Assembly: GCA_038087015.1 (NCBI GenBank)
Contig: JASBNA010000109.1
Location: 1-64,000 of the forward strand
Direction of reading: 5' to 3'
Source of the DNA: Cerrena zonata
Taxonomy: Eukaryota; Basidiomycota; Agaricomycetes; Polyporales; Cerrenaceae
Length of the DNA stretch: 64,000 nt
In this document: in pieces, positions 12,685-23,256 of the stretch
Position numbering within the stretch: the stretch's first letter is position 1
Layout of the letters: every line of letters begins with the position of its first letter
Translations under genes and position numbers: made by a program
The notes under the pieces: generated by a model
What the model saw: the letters and a program-made list of their open reading frames with translations, nothing else
What the model was told of the DNA's origin: nothing
The model's database searches: none

Positions 12685-13223
12685 GCCTGCGGACGGATGT
12701 GGTCGTTTTGGACCCCTTATGTTGTAGTCTTTTGAGGACGGATTGGCCGAAATTTTGGCCGAGGTTGTATCCTCCGGCCCGATGAAAAAGCCTTTTGCGC
12801 ACGGAGGTTATATCCCTCAAGAGGACGGATCGACAGCAAATGGATTGGCACAAATATATGCGGTGCAAGTTGTGAGTATGTTCCAGCCTGCCTCTAGCCA
12901 CAATGGCATGTATGTTTCAATTTGTTTGAATGCAGTTACAAGTTACAACCTCGATATTGAGATAAAGTTTGGATAGTGCTCAATGTGGCTAAAATCAAGC
13001 AAAAATTTCAAAATAGTATGTGCCGTTTTTGATGTTGTATTCCACAAAAAGGACGGTTTGTGCCGGTTTCGATGTTGTATCCTCGCAAAGGACGAATCGT
13101 CCATACATCGAGCCTATATTCCAGTTTCGGACGAAAAGCGCCCACAAAATGCAGGTTATATCCCATTTCGGACGTCTGGACGCTAAAATACAGAGGACGG
13201 ATTGGCCCGAAAATTGGAATTTT

Positions 13224-13258
13224 GGGATATAACCTCTTAGGGAATAGACGGGGGTCCT
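13224..13258 (-). repeat. terminal inverted repeat, right (35 bp)
   Basis: Exact inverted match to 12650-12684. Confidence 0.92.
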
Positions 13259-13266
13259 GCGCTGAG
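13259..13266. repeat. 8 bp target-site duplication, right
   Basis: GCGCTGAG, as at 12642-12649. Confidence 0.85.
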
Positions 13267-13403
13267 TTTGTGTCTCGTATATTGCCATTGACAGCAGGAC
13301 TACTTTGACTTCAGATTTCTGTTGCTCATATTGGCACGAAAGTCAATATATGACTCAGGTCTGGCACGTTCATTATTCGACCGAATCAGAATATGGCAGT
13401 AGG

Positions 13404-13986
13404 TCAATGAAACCCTCTGATACGCTCTAAGAATTCGTCGACGGAGGAAGTGGCCCCCCAGAACATAGCCTGAGGAGGTTGAACTACTGGGATTAATTTT
13501 TCCTCTGCTAAATCCACACTGTCCTTCCACATGCAGCGCCATTCTAGATCCTCAGGATCGAGTTTACACTCCGTCAAAAGAAACTCCTTGACTTTGAGTG
13601 AGTGCTCGTTCTCTTCCAAGTCGCCACCACCCTCGGGCGTATTGCGCTCTGAGTGCGTGAGGATAACCAGGTACCCTAAACTGAAAGGCGTTGGGGCGAA
13701 TACAAGGCAGGGATGAAGATCTTCACGCCCGGCTAGGTAGTTGTTGATGTGGGTCCTTAGGGTAGGGGCCTCGCCTTCTTGACCCGGACCAGAGTGGTCC
13801 ATGGAATCCGGAGGGGGGATGAATTCATGGTTCAATGCGACACATAACTTGTCCCTCGCTATAGCAAGCGGGATACAGTAACCACCTACGAAGCGAAGAT
13901 CCCAATCGGACTAATCATCGAGAGTCATTACTAGACGGAAAATAATTGTCCATGGGTATCAAACTTACTGGGGGCTCATTCTCCAT
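13404..13986 (-). CDS. unknown small-protein family, copy A
   Basis: Two exons joined by a 58 bp intron give 174 residues. The first exon is only six codons (MENEPP), and the intron sits between codons. I do not recognise the family, but three more members lie in this window (16001, 48408, 49900). Shared features in order: an FVGGY.IPL block, a DKL..AL.HEF block, H.NNYL...DLHPC, then SER..PEGGG..EENEH, LKVKEFLLTE.KLDPEDLEWRCMWK, and AMFW near the C-terminus. There is no signal peptide or membrane span, so it is probably cytosolic. The acidic ENEH and WRCMW core is the most conserved part. Function unknown. Copy A pairs most closely with copy B. Confidence 0.8.
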
Positions 13987-16000
13987 GATGGTAGGCTTGG
14001 GTTTGGATGTTACGTTTAGACTTTACTCGCTGGTAGTAACACTTCAATTTACCGATGTCTTCTTTTCCCAGGGTGGCAACAGCCCAGAGTGTCGAAGAGC
14101 ACAGGGATGGACGGAAATGTTTGATAGCAAGAGATAACGTTAGAAGGATTCAAGGGGTGCTCCGAGCACCAGGACGTTCGACAAGCACCTTGAAAAGGTT
14201 GCGGCCATCAACGGTGTATGCGGTTCGTGGTTAAGATATCTTCGTCGATCGCTTCCGCGTATACTCCCGGTCTACGAGAAGTTGCAAGCTATATGCATTT
14301 AAATGATGAGATTATTCTACACAAAAATGATATAGTACTTACTGAAATAAAACAATACTCTTGCTCATCCTAGGCGCAATATTAATCACTAGAAGCAAGT
14401 CCGTTCCTAGCACGGGATCCAGTACGTGTTGTGGTTGCAAATCCAAGTCTCGGGCATTAAATAGAGAGTATTTTTCACAAATAAGATCTTCAAGGTAGGA
14501 TGCTTGAACGAGAGGGCCAACAGTGACAAGAGCCATCGAGGGAGAAGGGCGTTAGGACTGCGGACGTGCTTCAAGTTCGTGCCGACGGCAAAATGATGCC
14601 GAGGGTATGCCGCCCCCATCCTCCCTATAAATCAGAGGTTAAAAGTCCGCTGGACACCACCAACGTTGCACTTGAGAGACACCGGCCTAGAGAGAACGTC
14701 CATCTTGACCAGCACATCTCAGCACTATTACCCTAATAAACGTCGCTTTGCGCCGCACCTCCTTCCTGTCTCTCGAATCTACCCCGCCAAACGGATGGCT
14801 CAGACTGTGATGAGGCCGAGCTGTAATGAGATGTCGTTGTATCGAGGGTCTGTTCTCAACCAGTGGTTTCCGATGTACCCTCTTGTACATATGATATCGC
14901 AGCTCTGCTATACCCTAGAATCGACATGATCCCCCTGGTGATTCAAGATTATAACTTAGATCCACGAACACCGAACCATTCCTCGGCGTGGGCTGATAGT
15001 TGGACAACTCGATGAGCACAATCAAGCGGTGTAATGTGGCCCTTTCTCAGGAGACACAGCTAGACTATAGGAAGGACCTCTCGCTGGCTAGCTGGCTAGG
15101 AACGACATCCTTTCGGTATGTTTTCTGTCGAAAAAAGGTCAGTTGTTGGATAAAGCCTACATGGTAATGATGTATCCACCGTTGCTACCTAGAGGAAGGA
15201 GCTAAGGCGATCGACGAGGCAGTGAAAACTGCGAATGTCCCCCGGGATACCCATAAGGAAACTCTCAAGCAAAGCTCTCTCCAACCCGTGTTCGCGAGTT
15301 GTTCATCCGGTGGAACAAGGCCACCCGCGTGAGCTCTCATGCACCCACAAGCTCTCCCGTTTCCCGTTTCATTTCATACTTCAAGTTCTGACGACACGGC
15401 TTTCCTGCTCTCCCTTGTTACCTTTGATCGTGTTTTGTTGTTGTGATTCGCATCGTGTTGTGCTTTTAGGTTTTTATTTCTTGGAATAATAATATCCTTC
15501 TCTCACCCAGATACTTTGTTTCTCTTGCAATCTTCGAACGTATCTACCATCTCAGCGAAGGAGACACAAGCAAACGCTTCAATACTGATCAACCAATTAT
15601 TACTGATGATATTACTGCCTATTTTGTTAGGCTTTCCTCAGCGATATTATTTCTACCACTCCATTTCGAATCAAGAGTAGTTCCGGTCATCCAGAGCTTA
15701 CTTTCTTGAATGGCTACCTAACCGAATGCATCCGATAACGTGGTGTATAAAAGCCACCCGACGACGATCTAATCTCTACCTAGCGTAATGTAGGGGGTCG
15801 ATTCCGAAGAACAATGGGGGAGCCTGGTGGTGTGACTAGTTGTTTAGAGTTTAGACAACTACCCCGATGCAACAAGTATTGAGTAATCCAGGGAGGCGAC
15901 ATGGGATAAGTACAAAATTCCACAAAAGTCAACATACGATTCGGGTCTGGCACGTTCATCATCACATTACTATTCCACCGAATCAGAATAAGAGAGTAGT
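13987..16000. other. no gene recognised between family copies A and B
   Basis: About 2 kb. A minus-strand frame at 14339-14536 and a plus-strand frame at 15235-15489 have no recognisable motif. The sequence near 15840-15960 resembles that near 13320-13400, so the 3' flank seems to have been duplicated together with the gene. Confidence 0.45.
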
Positions 16001-16590
16001 TCAACGACCCCTTGTGATAAACCTGGCTATGAACTCCTCGGTGGATGCAACTTTCTTGCAGAACATCGCTCGATCAGATGAAACTGTTGGGATTAGTCTT
16101 TCATCTGCCAAAGTATTATGATTCTTCCACATGCAACGCCATGCTATATCTTCAGGATCGAGTTTACCCTCCGTCAAGAGAAACGCCTTGACTTTGAGGT
16201 CGTGTTCGTTTTCTTCTATGTTGCCACCGCTCTCGGGCTTATCGCGCTCTGAATGCGTGAGTATCACTAGGTACCACGGGGTATCAGGTGGTCGGGGTGT
16301 AGCGAATGTAAGACAGGGATGAAGATCTTTGCGCTGTTTGGCTAGGTAGTTGTTGAGATGGGCAGCTAGTATAAAGCCCTCCTCATCTTCACCCACACCA
16401 CAGTAATCCCTGGCGTATTCAGGGGGGTCGAATTCGTGATCCAACGCAATACATAACTTGTCTCTCACTGTGGAGAGCGGGATCCAGTAACCACCTATGA
16501 AATAATAGGCCCGTTCGGACTAATCATGGTGAGTTGTTACTAGACAAAATTATCCATAGGTGTCAAACTTACTGGGGGCTCGTACTCCAT
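16001..16590 (-). CDS. unknown small-protein family, copy B
   Basis: Two exons and a 53 bp intron give 178 residues. Exon 1 encodes MEYEPP, nearly identical to copy A, with the intron in the same phase and place. The core is kept: FIGGYWIPL, DKLCIALDHEF, HLNNYLAKQRKDLHPC, LVILTHSERDKPESGG, EENEHDLKVKAFLLTEGKLD, AWRCMWK and AMFC (a Cys in place of the usual Trp). The C-terminus EEFIARFITRGR aligns with copy A. The intact frame and conserved splice sites suggest an expressed gene. Role unknown. Confidence 0.8.
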
Positions 16591-16982
16591 GATGGTAGGC
16601 TTGTCACCAAGATAGTTATGGACGTTGGACGACTCTTAAGTTACCGATGTCTTCTTTTCCCAGGGGTGTGGCGATTGTGCTTCCCAACTCGTAATACCCA
16701 ATCTTGATTCTATATCGTCAGATTCTCAATGAAGTCAGTTTCAATTCAATGTGTAACATACTGTGTTGATATGGCATATATGTCTACTGACTATAGGGCT
16801 GCAGTGAGCCTAAGAGACCCTTCAATATGCCAGTGGTGTGTCAGACTCGGCGATCAGACGTAAGCTCAGCTTGTGTTTACCTCTGTACGTAACTACTCGC
16901 GCTCAACGTTGCAAGTTGCAACGGTCTCGGCTTAATTCCGACTAACCTGGAAACTTGAAAACATCACTCAAATTGTACATCT
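16591..16982. other. intergenic between divergent copy B and decayed gene
   Basis: Putative 5' flank of both neighbours. Nothing else seen. Confidence 0.45.
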
Positions 16983-19122
16983 ATGCCTCAAGAGGAAACA
17001 CCTAGCGATATACTGAACCGTATATCATCTAAAGCGACTGACAGCATCTTGAGAAATGCACTAGAGAAGAACCTGTATCCCGTGCTTGATCAACTGTCAC
17101 CTAAACCCCGGTCGCAGATCATCAGAAGTCTCAGAATTGCCGAACGTGATGCTGAGGCTGCCGCGGAGTTGTTGGAGCTCATTAATTATGACGTCCACGA
17201 GAAGAGCTTGAACGAACAGGTCAAAGCTCTAGAACGGGACTGCCAACAGGATTGGCACGATGGGTATGATAAGCAAGGTAAGGATTGCGAGCCTTGTGAT
17301 GATCTAATAGTCCGTACTGATCTAGCGAATAGCGGAGATGATGATGAAAATCTCAAAAGAGGTGCTCCGGTGGCTACCTAACCTATGGCAGGTTGGCATA
17401 GAGAGAGGATTAGAAATTCAGTCGGTGCAGAAATGTTTGATCTTGTGCACGACTATTATAAAGCAGGTTGCACGATGCAGATCCCGGTGAGTCCATATGA
17501 CGATTACAGGTGTCCTTCGAGATAGCTAACTGATCTCGTTTACTGGACTAGGACTGAGTTCGGTGAACTAGACTTCAGCATAACTATCTATAATACCGAT
17601 GGGAATGTGGTATACGAGGATCGCCGATACATCCTACAATCCATTGCATGGGTATGGAAGGAGTTGCTCGTCTCTGTTATATCCAAGAATGGGTCGTCTG
17701 ATGATATTCTTGCGAACATTAACCGCTTAGAGCTTAAAGACAAAATTTACGACTACTTACAAAAGGGAGATGGTAAGGAGATGATTTCGAATTGACTTAG
17801 ACTATGTGACTCATTTCTTTCGATTGGTTTAGAGGAGACGCGACCTGACGGACGTAATTATTGGGACGCACACTGGAGTGAAGATATGAAAGCAGTCGCT
17901 ATTGCGTTACTGGATGAAAGGCACCAGGATCGTATCAAGGCCTTCGAAAGGCACTTCAACTTCACATTGTATCAACAGATTCTCAGCGAGGATCCAACTC
18001 TGAAAGATCATCTGCTCCAGGTCACTCGCAAACAGATGTTTCAGGACAAACGACTTATGGTTTCTAGCGACTACCAAAAAGCTGCAGAGATCTTCAAAGC
18101 CGAGTCACCTGACGATCTCCTTAACCTTTACGACGCTCTTCCGGGGCACATGAACACCGCGGAAACCAAGAAGATCATCTTCAACGCCTTCGCCGAAAGT
18201 GACGTACCTGCACTTCGTGCAAAGGCTTTAGAATTGATCGAGTCGGGACTGAAAGGAGCCAAAAGACGTGTCAACGATGAGGTCGAGATAGTTTTCCCTT
18301 ATTTTGGTGACGCGTATGACTGGCTTGAGATGATGATCGACGATGGCAAGTTTACTATCAAAGCACCGGGAGATCGGAAGAATCGCGACCCAGCTATCAG
18401 AAACGCGATTGCAAGAAGGGAGAAGATGCTTGAAAAGTTTGTGGAGAAGGCAATAGGAGACCCCGAACGAGAATGGGAAGATCCCATGGATGGCTACAAT
18501 TCCGACGACAGTGGCTATAGGAATCGGAAACAGAGGGCGGCACCGGACTTGAAAGAGGGGATTCTCTACTGGTTAGAGGTGTTAGGTAACTGGAAGAGTA
18601 GAGAGGAGGCGGAAAGGGTGTAGGATCAAGTGAAAGAGGAAAATACGGAAGATGACGGGGTTGGGGATTACTTGTTCGATGTTGATGGTCTTGCGGACCA
18701 CTTGGCTACTGTGTGAGTGCCATAGAGCGACTATAGCTCCTGAAACATCCTATCATTGATCTACTAACTGTCCTTCTTGTAGGTGCGACTGGTCGTACCG
18801 TCATAGTGGCGTTAAGCAACACGTCGCTGACGGTCTGCGTGCGATGTATAAGATCTTTACCTGCGAAAGTATTGCAAAACTGGATCAAAAGGGGTACATA
18901 CCGAAGACTAGAAGCGCAGGCCCAGGCTATAACATGATTTCCATCAGATCCATGCCTAAATTCGACTAGAAGTACAAATATACATTCAATGTCGATTTGC
19001 TTGATGCTGCTACATCGAACGCCGCGTGGATGACTGATACAATATACGATACTCTATGCGACGGCTGTCTTAGTAAGAATCCTGTCTCTGGATTATTCTT
19101 GATCAAGAGCCGAGTTCAATAA
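16983..19122 (+). pseudogene. decayed multi-exon gene of unknown family
   Basis: The reading frame keeps strong protein-like sequence for about 2.1 kb but is broken several times. It starts MPQEETPSDILNRISSKA, with a helical, charged region. An in-frame TAA at 17379 is followed by more coding-like sequence (AEMFDLVHDYYKAG). A phase mismatch occurs around 17490-17555. The best part is 17830-18620, a soluble, helix-rich domain of about 260 residues (for example DDLLNLYDALPGHMNTAE and AIARREKMLEKFVEKA). It ends at an in-frame TAG (18619-18621), beyond which the frame stays open (GDYLFDVDGLADHLATV, then CDWSYRHSGVKQHV after an intron). A further TAG falls near 18967. I cannot name the family. A shorter active version ending at 18621 is possible, but the open sequence downstream argues for decay. 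Confidence 0.65.
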
Positions 19123-20617
19123 GTTTCTTTCCATATCCTGCACAAATTGTCGCCTGCACCCATTCTACAGCACCTTCCTATTCTGGAAAGCACAGTCTTA
19201 ACCGTTTTGCCGCGACATTCGCATGCTCTCGACCGTTGGAAAACGCTCCCTCATTGTCCTCCATCAACGGGTATCCTCTCATCTTAGAGTTTCATGAGCA
19301 CCGCAATCTCGCGATGAGACGGACGGCGTCCTGCAGACTTCAAGCGATCACCGTAGCTTTTCCGTATACCACGATTGTCATCGAAAGTCGCGCTGGCTGG
19401 GAACAAGGATGCAGTACTGACCTGTATATGCTCTTCAAACTATTGATATTGTTCAAAGTCTGATATGTCTTGGCATGTGGGTCGGACGTATTCTTCTCGG
19501 CGAAATCTCCTGGGGTATGTGCTCCCCATTTGCTAGTGAATAACGTTATGTGGACTAAATATTTTTCCTAGTCAGAGAACGGAAGAAACCACGCTATTGG
19601 AATTCCGTTTGCTCATCCTAGGCGAGCGATCGATTCTAGTCTTGGTTTGATCCCATTCCTGATCCCGCTGTAGGTATCAGCTGGCTCTGTCCTACTGCGT
19701 AAATGACGTCGAACAGTGCTTGGATTATGGGCCAAGAAGCCAATCTCTCATGTCACCATATCGCAAAGGTTGGCGATCGTACTTATCGTGACTTATTTGT
19801 GGCTCTTGTTATATACCAATCTGTCATCGAAGCCGATTTGCTTCCATACCGTGCTTCGGTCTCACTATTAAAGCGCAGAGGGAGGATCCGTCTGTGCGTC
19901 TATCAACCTTCATTTTCTGAGACAACTCACACGCCAAACTCACTGAGAGTTGGGCCAAATTTGGACCAAATGTCCAGCGTAGAAGAATCTCCAATTGCCG
20001 ACTCATAAACCATCTTAGCTCGCATGCGGGATAAGCTGCTCTTTAGGTTGCCAAACAGCGTCTCGTGCCTACATGTGCTCTATTTGACTTGCGTTTCTTC
20101 TAACTTCTGCGAATAACGGTCCACCCTACTCCCGGTTCCATGTTGGCACCGTGGCATGCCGATGGCACCTCTATGGCGCTCAAAGTCCTCAACGAAACTT
20201 CACTATGTTGCTCTTCGTCAGAGAGTCCTGCGACAATCCTCAGCAGGAAAACAATAACGCCGTGATGGATGTGGTTCGGAAGAATGACCAATGCAACTTG
20301 ATTTCCCGAAAAAGGTTTTTCATGAACTTAGAAAGTTTCCAGAGCATCTAGGCACGGAGCGGTAGCTGATCTCCACGGCATCTAACGAAATTTGAGGCTC
20401 GCTTCCAAACCAATCCCCTGAACTTCAAACCTTCTCGAGCGTTTACAGATTCAAGCTGAGGGTATAATATGTCGTTCCCTACATCGCGTGAGTACTTGCT
20501 AAGCAGTCCCTCCACAAGTTCCCCGCGTCCCCCGCTTCTTCCAACCTGTACGCCTCCGCCAAGCTGTATTGCTGGTTCTACGACCGACGGTAACCTGACA
20601 CTCACCTTGTTCAAAAA
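19123..20617. other. no gene recognised
   Basis: About 1.5 kb with short frames only. The 3' part is presumed promoter of the DUF6534 gene. Confidence 0.45.
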
Positions 20618-22588
20618 ATGGATCCAAGTGCGGCGGCTCGAACACTTCCCATTGCCGAGATCTTGGGAGGTTTCATAACTGTGATTGGTTTAGGTTTAGT
20701 GTATGTTCATCTCCCTAGACTCTTCAAAGCCGTGTTTATGAACGCTTAACTGGCATCTACACAGCGCATATGGAGTCAGCGTAGCCCAGGCATACGTTTA
20801 CATGCTGAACTGTGAGGGTGATCCGATCTGGATGAAGATTTTAGTGGCTGTTGTTGTGTACGTGGTGGCGTTGTGTTCTATTGTATATCCTCGGCTAAGC
20901 ACCATTGCTTGTAGACTTCTAGAAACGAGTCACACTGCAATCCTGTTCCGGGAACTTTGGAATTATACTATCGATGCCATTGTCAATCCTCTGGTTATTG
21001 GTCACATTGATTGGTGCGACCCATTACTTCTACTATTAACGTTCATCGACCTAACATTATCATTGTAGGAGTATCGGAGTATGTCGTTCATTGCATTGAC
21101 GCAAGTATCCACTAATCTCGTGAATTATAGGTGACTCTCTTCCTATCGGTAAGCATGTTTTAGAGTGTGTTTAGCCTGTGGCATGATACTGAATAGTATG
21201 TTATCAGAGTGCAATAGCTACCTTAGTCGAGGCGTGCGTTCACCTATGTTTCGGTGGTATTCCTATGTTACTAACTCTTGGCTCATATTAGATTTTATAT
21301 TCGTCGTCTATGGATTCGTAAGTAAATGTTTGAGCCGTCTTCACTGAAAAGTTTGGAGCTAAATCCTCTTCCATAGTGGGCAGGCACTGGCTGCTTCCCA
21401 CTTTCACGGTACGTTTATATAAACAACACCGATAAAGCTCGATTTTAACCCCGGATTGTATCAAGAGTATGCTCTTAGTTGCTCGCTTCAGTATTCATTT
21501 GGGTAAGAATCATCTTTTATTTTCAAGACGCAGTAGGACTAACACATTGTTGTATTTTAGCTGTCAGCGTCGAGACGTGAATATTTTTGGGCTCAGCAGT
21601 CGCTTCTATTGTTCTAATGTCTTCTCATGATAGGTTCTTCTTCCCCACATGGACTGACTTCCATGAGAAGCCGACACTCAATGTGAGAATTTCATTTAAG
21701 TCTTCGACCTTTCTCACTCACACAATCGTCTCCCAGGCTTTGGTGAAAACGATCTTATCTCTCGAAGCAGCCATCGATGCCATAATCGCAATATCCATGG
21801 TGTGGTTCTTGCGACGCCGAAGTGACACATACACTGGGTATGAATTCAAATTTCCCAGGTGCTTCCTGAATACCAGCTAATTTAACGTTTGTAGAACAAC
21901 AGGTATCATTACTTGGATGATGGTGTACATCGTTCACAGTGGTCTTATTCTCATGTATGTTCTTTCATTTCCGAACTTCCGAGCTTCGCCCATAACCTGA
22001 TACCACGGTATGACAGGGCTACTTCATTAACTATGGTCATTACGGTAAGCACTTGAGTACCTTGCGAAAGACGTTATCTTGACATTGCCAATTGTAGTTC
22101 GAAACCATGGCAAACAGTCTCACATTTGCCGGTTTTATAGCGGTCATTGGGAAGCGTAAGTTCTAATCCTGGTCTCATTACTTCCACCCGTTGACCCGAT
22201 CTCCCACCGAAAGTTTATGCAAACTCATTGCTGGGAACGTAAGTTTTCTATTTGCTTTCCCTGTCAAACTTGACAGCATGTTAACGCTCATTATGTCCGC
22301 TACGCAGCCTTAACACAAGGCAGATCTTCCGGTCAAAGAAGACTGACATTATTATCACTCCCGAGGCAACTGGTACCGAGCTATCGAGCTTCCGACGAGG
22401 AGGGCTCCAATCGCAAAATGGAACGTTCACTAGCGGCCATGCACCGATGCAAGTTCGTGTTGACATTACGCGTGATACCAGTAGCATGTCAGATAAGCAT
22501 GTGGTATGAACCATTTCATATTTCTAAGCACGGTTTCCAGCTGACTAGTGATTGGCTCTAGCCTCATGACTTGAAGGAAGAAGTGTGA
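20618..22588 (+). CDS. DUF6534-family multi-pass membrane protein, copy 1
   Basis: Many short exons, which no single frame reveals. Spliced, the start is MDPSAARTLPIAEILGG, followed by a first span (GFITVIGLGLVAYGVSVAQ) and AYVYMLNCEGDPIWMK. Then come LLETSHTAILFRELW, VTLFLSAIATLVEAFYIRR (reached only if the intron 21247-21299, with branch-like TACTAAC, is removed) and LVKTILSLEAAIDAIIAISM. The family hallmark is GKLYANSLLGTLNTRQ. The cytosolic tail is Ser/Thr/Arg-rich. The layout of about seven spans with the KLYANSLLxxLNxR signature matches the basidiomycete DUF6534 family, whose function is unknown. A receptor-like role is often guessed but not shown. A paralogue lies at 42554. Confidence 0.8.
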
Positions 22589-23256
22589 ATTCGAGAAGAG
22601 TTCATCCTTATAATTGTCGTCGCCTTTTCGACTTTAAGGTGCACCTTATTATCTTACCTTATTCTGATTATTTGTAGGTTTTACTTGTAGAAACGTACCC
22701 TCGTTTTAGTTTCGCTCGTTGAATAAAGTCAACCGTTCTGGTGCTACTGGCTGTAATTGGTGAGGCTGATAATCGGGTATGTGCATGTAGTGAGATGGAG
22801 AGACCTTCTTTCTTAGTACATGCTCGACTTCTCAAATAGATTATGATACTGACTGCATCATTATTATCAGAAGTACTAAATTCGAAATAAATATAGGAAG
22901 CAGATACCGCCAGCCCTGTCAAATGGTCTGCAAATACTACAGCCTTCATCTCGGCGACAGGTTGTATCAAGGTCCGGAGTCGATTGTCGTACATCACGCT
23001 CTTATTATAATGGGTGTTACCAATATGCCCATATAATCCATAGGTATGTGTAGCCTCTGGTCCAACGACGTTCCTAGCATGTGTTTGCTACTGTGCTCAG
23101 CCACCTCGTATCCCCATTTAGAAATCTTGGGATTCCCCTCGCTTTATCAGCGTTATCCATCAATACTAGAGGTGTATTAGGTTCGGATGCAATATTATAT
23201 AAACAGCTATTCCAGTACTTGCTCACCCATCGGCAACCTCTTCAACGAAATCAGCT
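22589..23256. other. no gene recognised
   Basis: Short frames only. A minus-strand frame at 22668-22997 has no recognisable feature. Presumed 3' end and promoter sequence. Confidence 0.45.

Larger units (their letters stand above)
12650..13258. mobile_element. 609 bp non-autonomous DNA transposon (MITE-like)
   Basis: A perfect 35 bp terminal inverted repeat, flanked by an exact 8 bp direct duplication (GCGCTGAG), defines the element to the base. It has no transposase frame. The interior carries many degenerate copies of one motif, roughly GGTTRTATYCC followed 5-10 bases later by GGACG. Examples start near 12674, 12802, 13032, 13072 and 13152, and the reverse complement is at the right tip. 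GAGGACGGAT recurs at 12734, 12821 and 13193. Such arrays could be transposase-binding sites. An 8 bp duplication fits hAT-like elements and some other superfamilies; the tip sequence alone does not settle which. Confidence 0.88.

Noticed and set aside
14339..14536. 65-codon minus-strand frame
   Set aside because: No motif and no partner exon; probably chance.
21221..21340. Apparent frameshift in the first DUF6534 gene
   Set aside because: Removing an intron with GTGCGT donor, TACTAAC branch and TTAG acceptor restores AFYIRRLW in frame.
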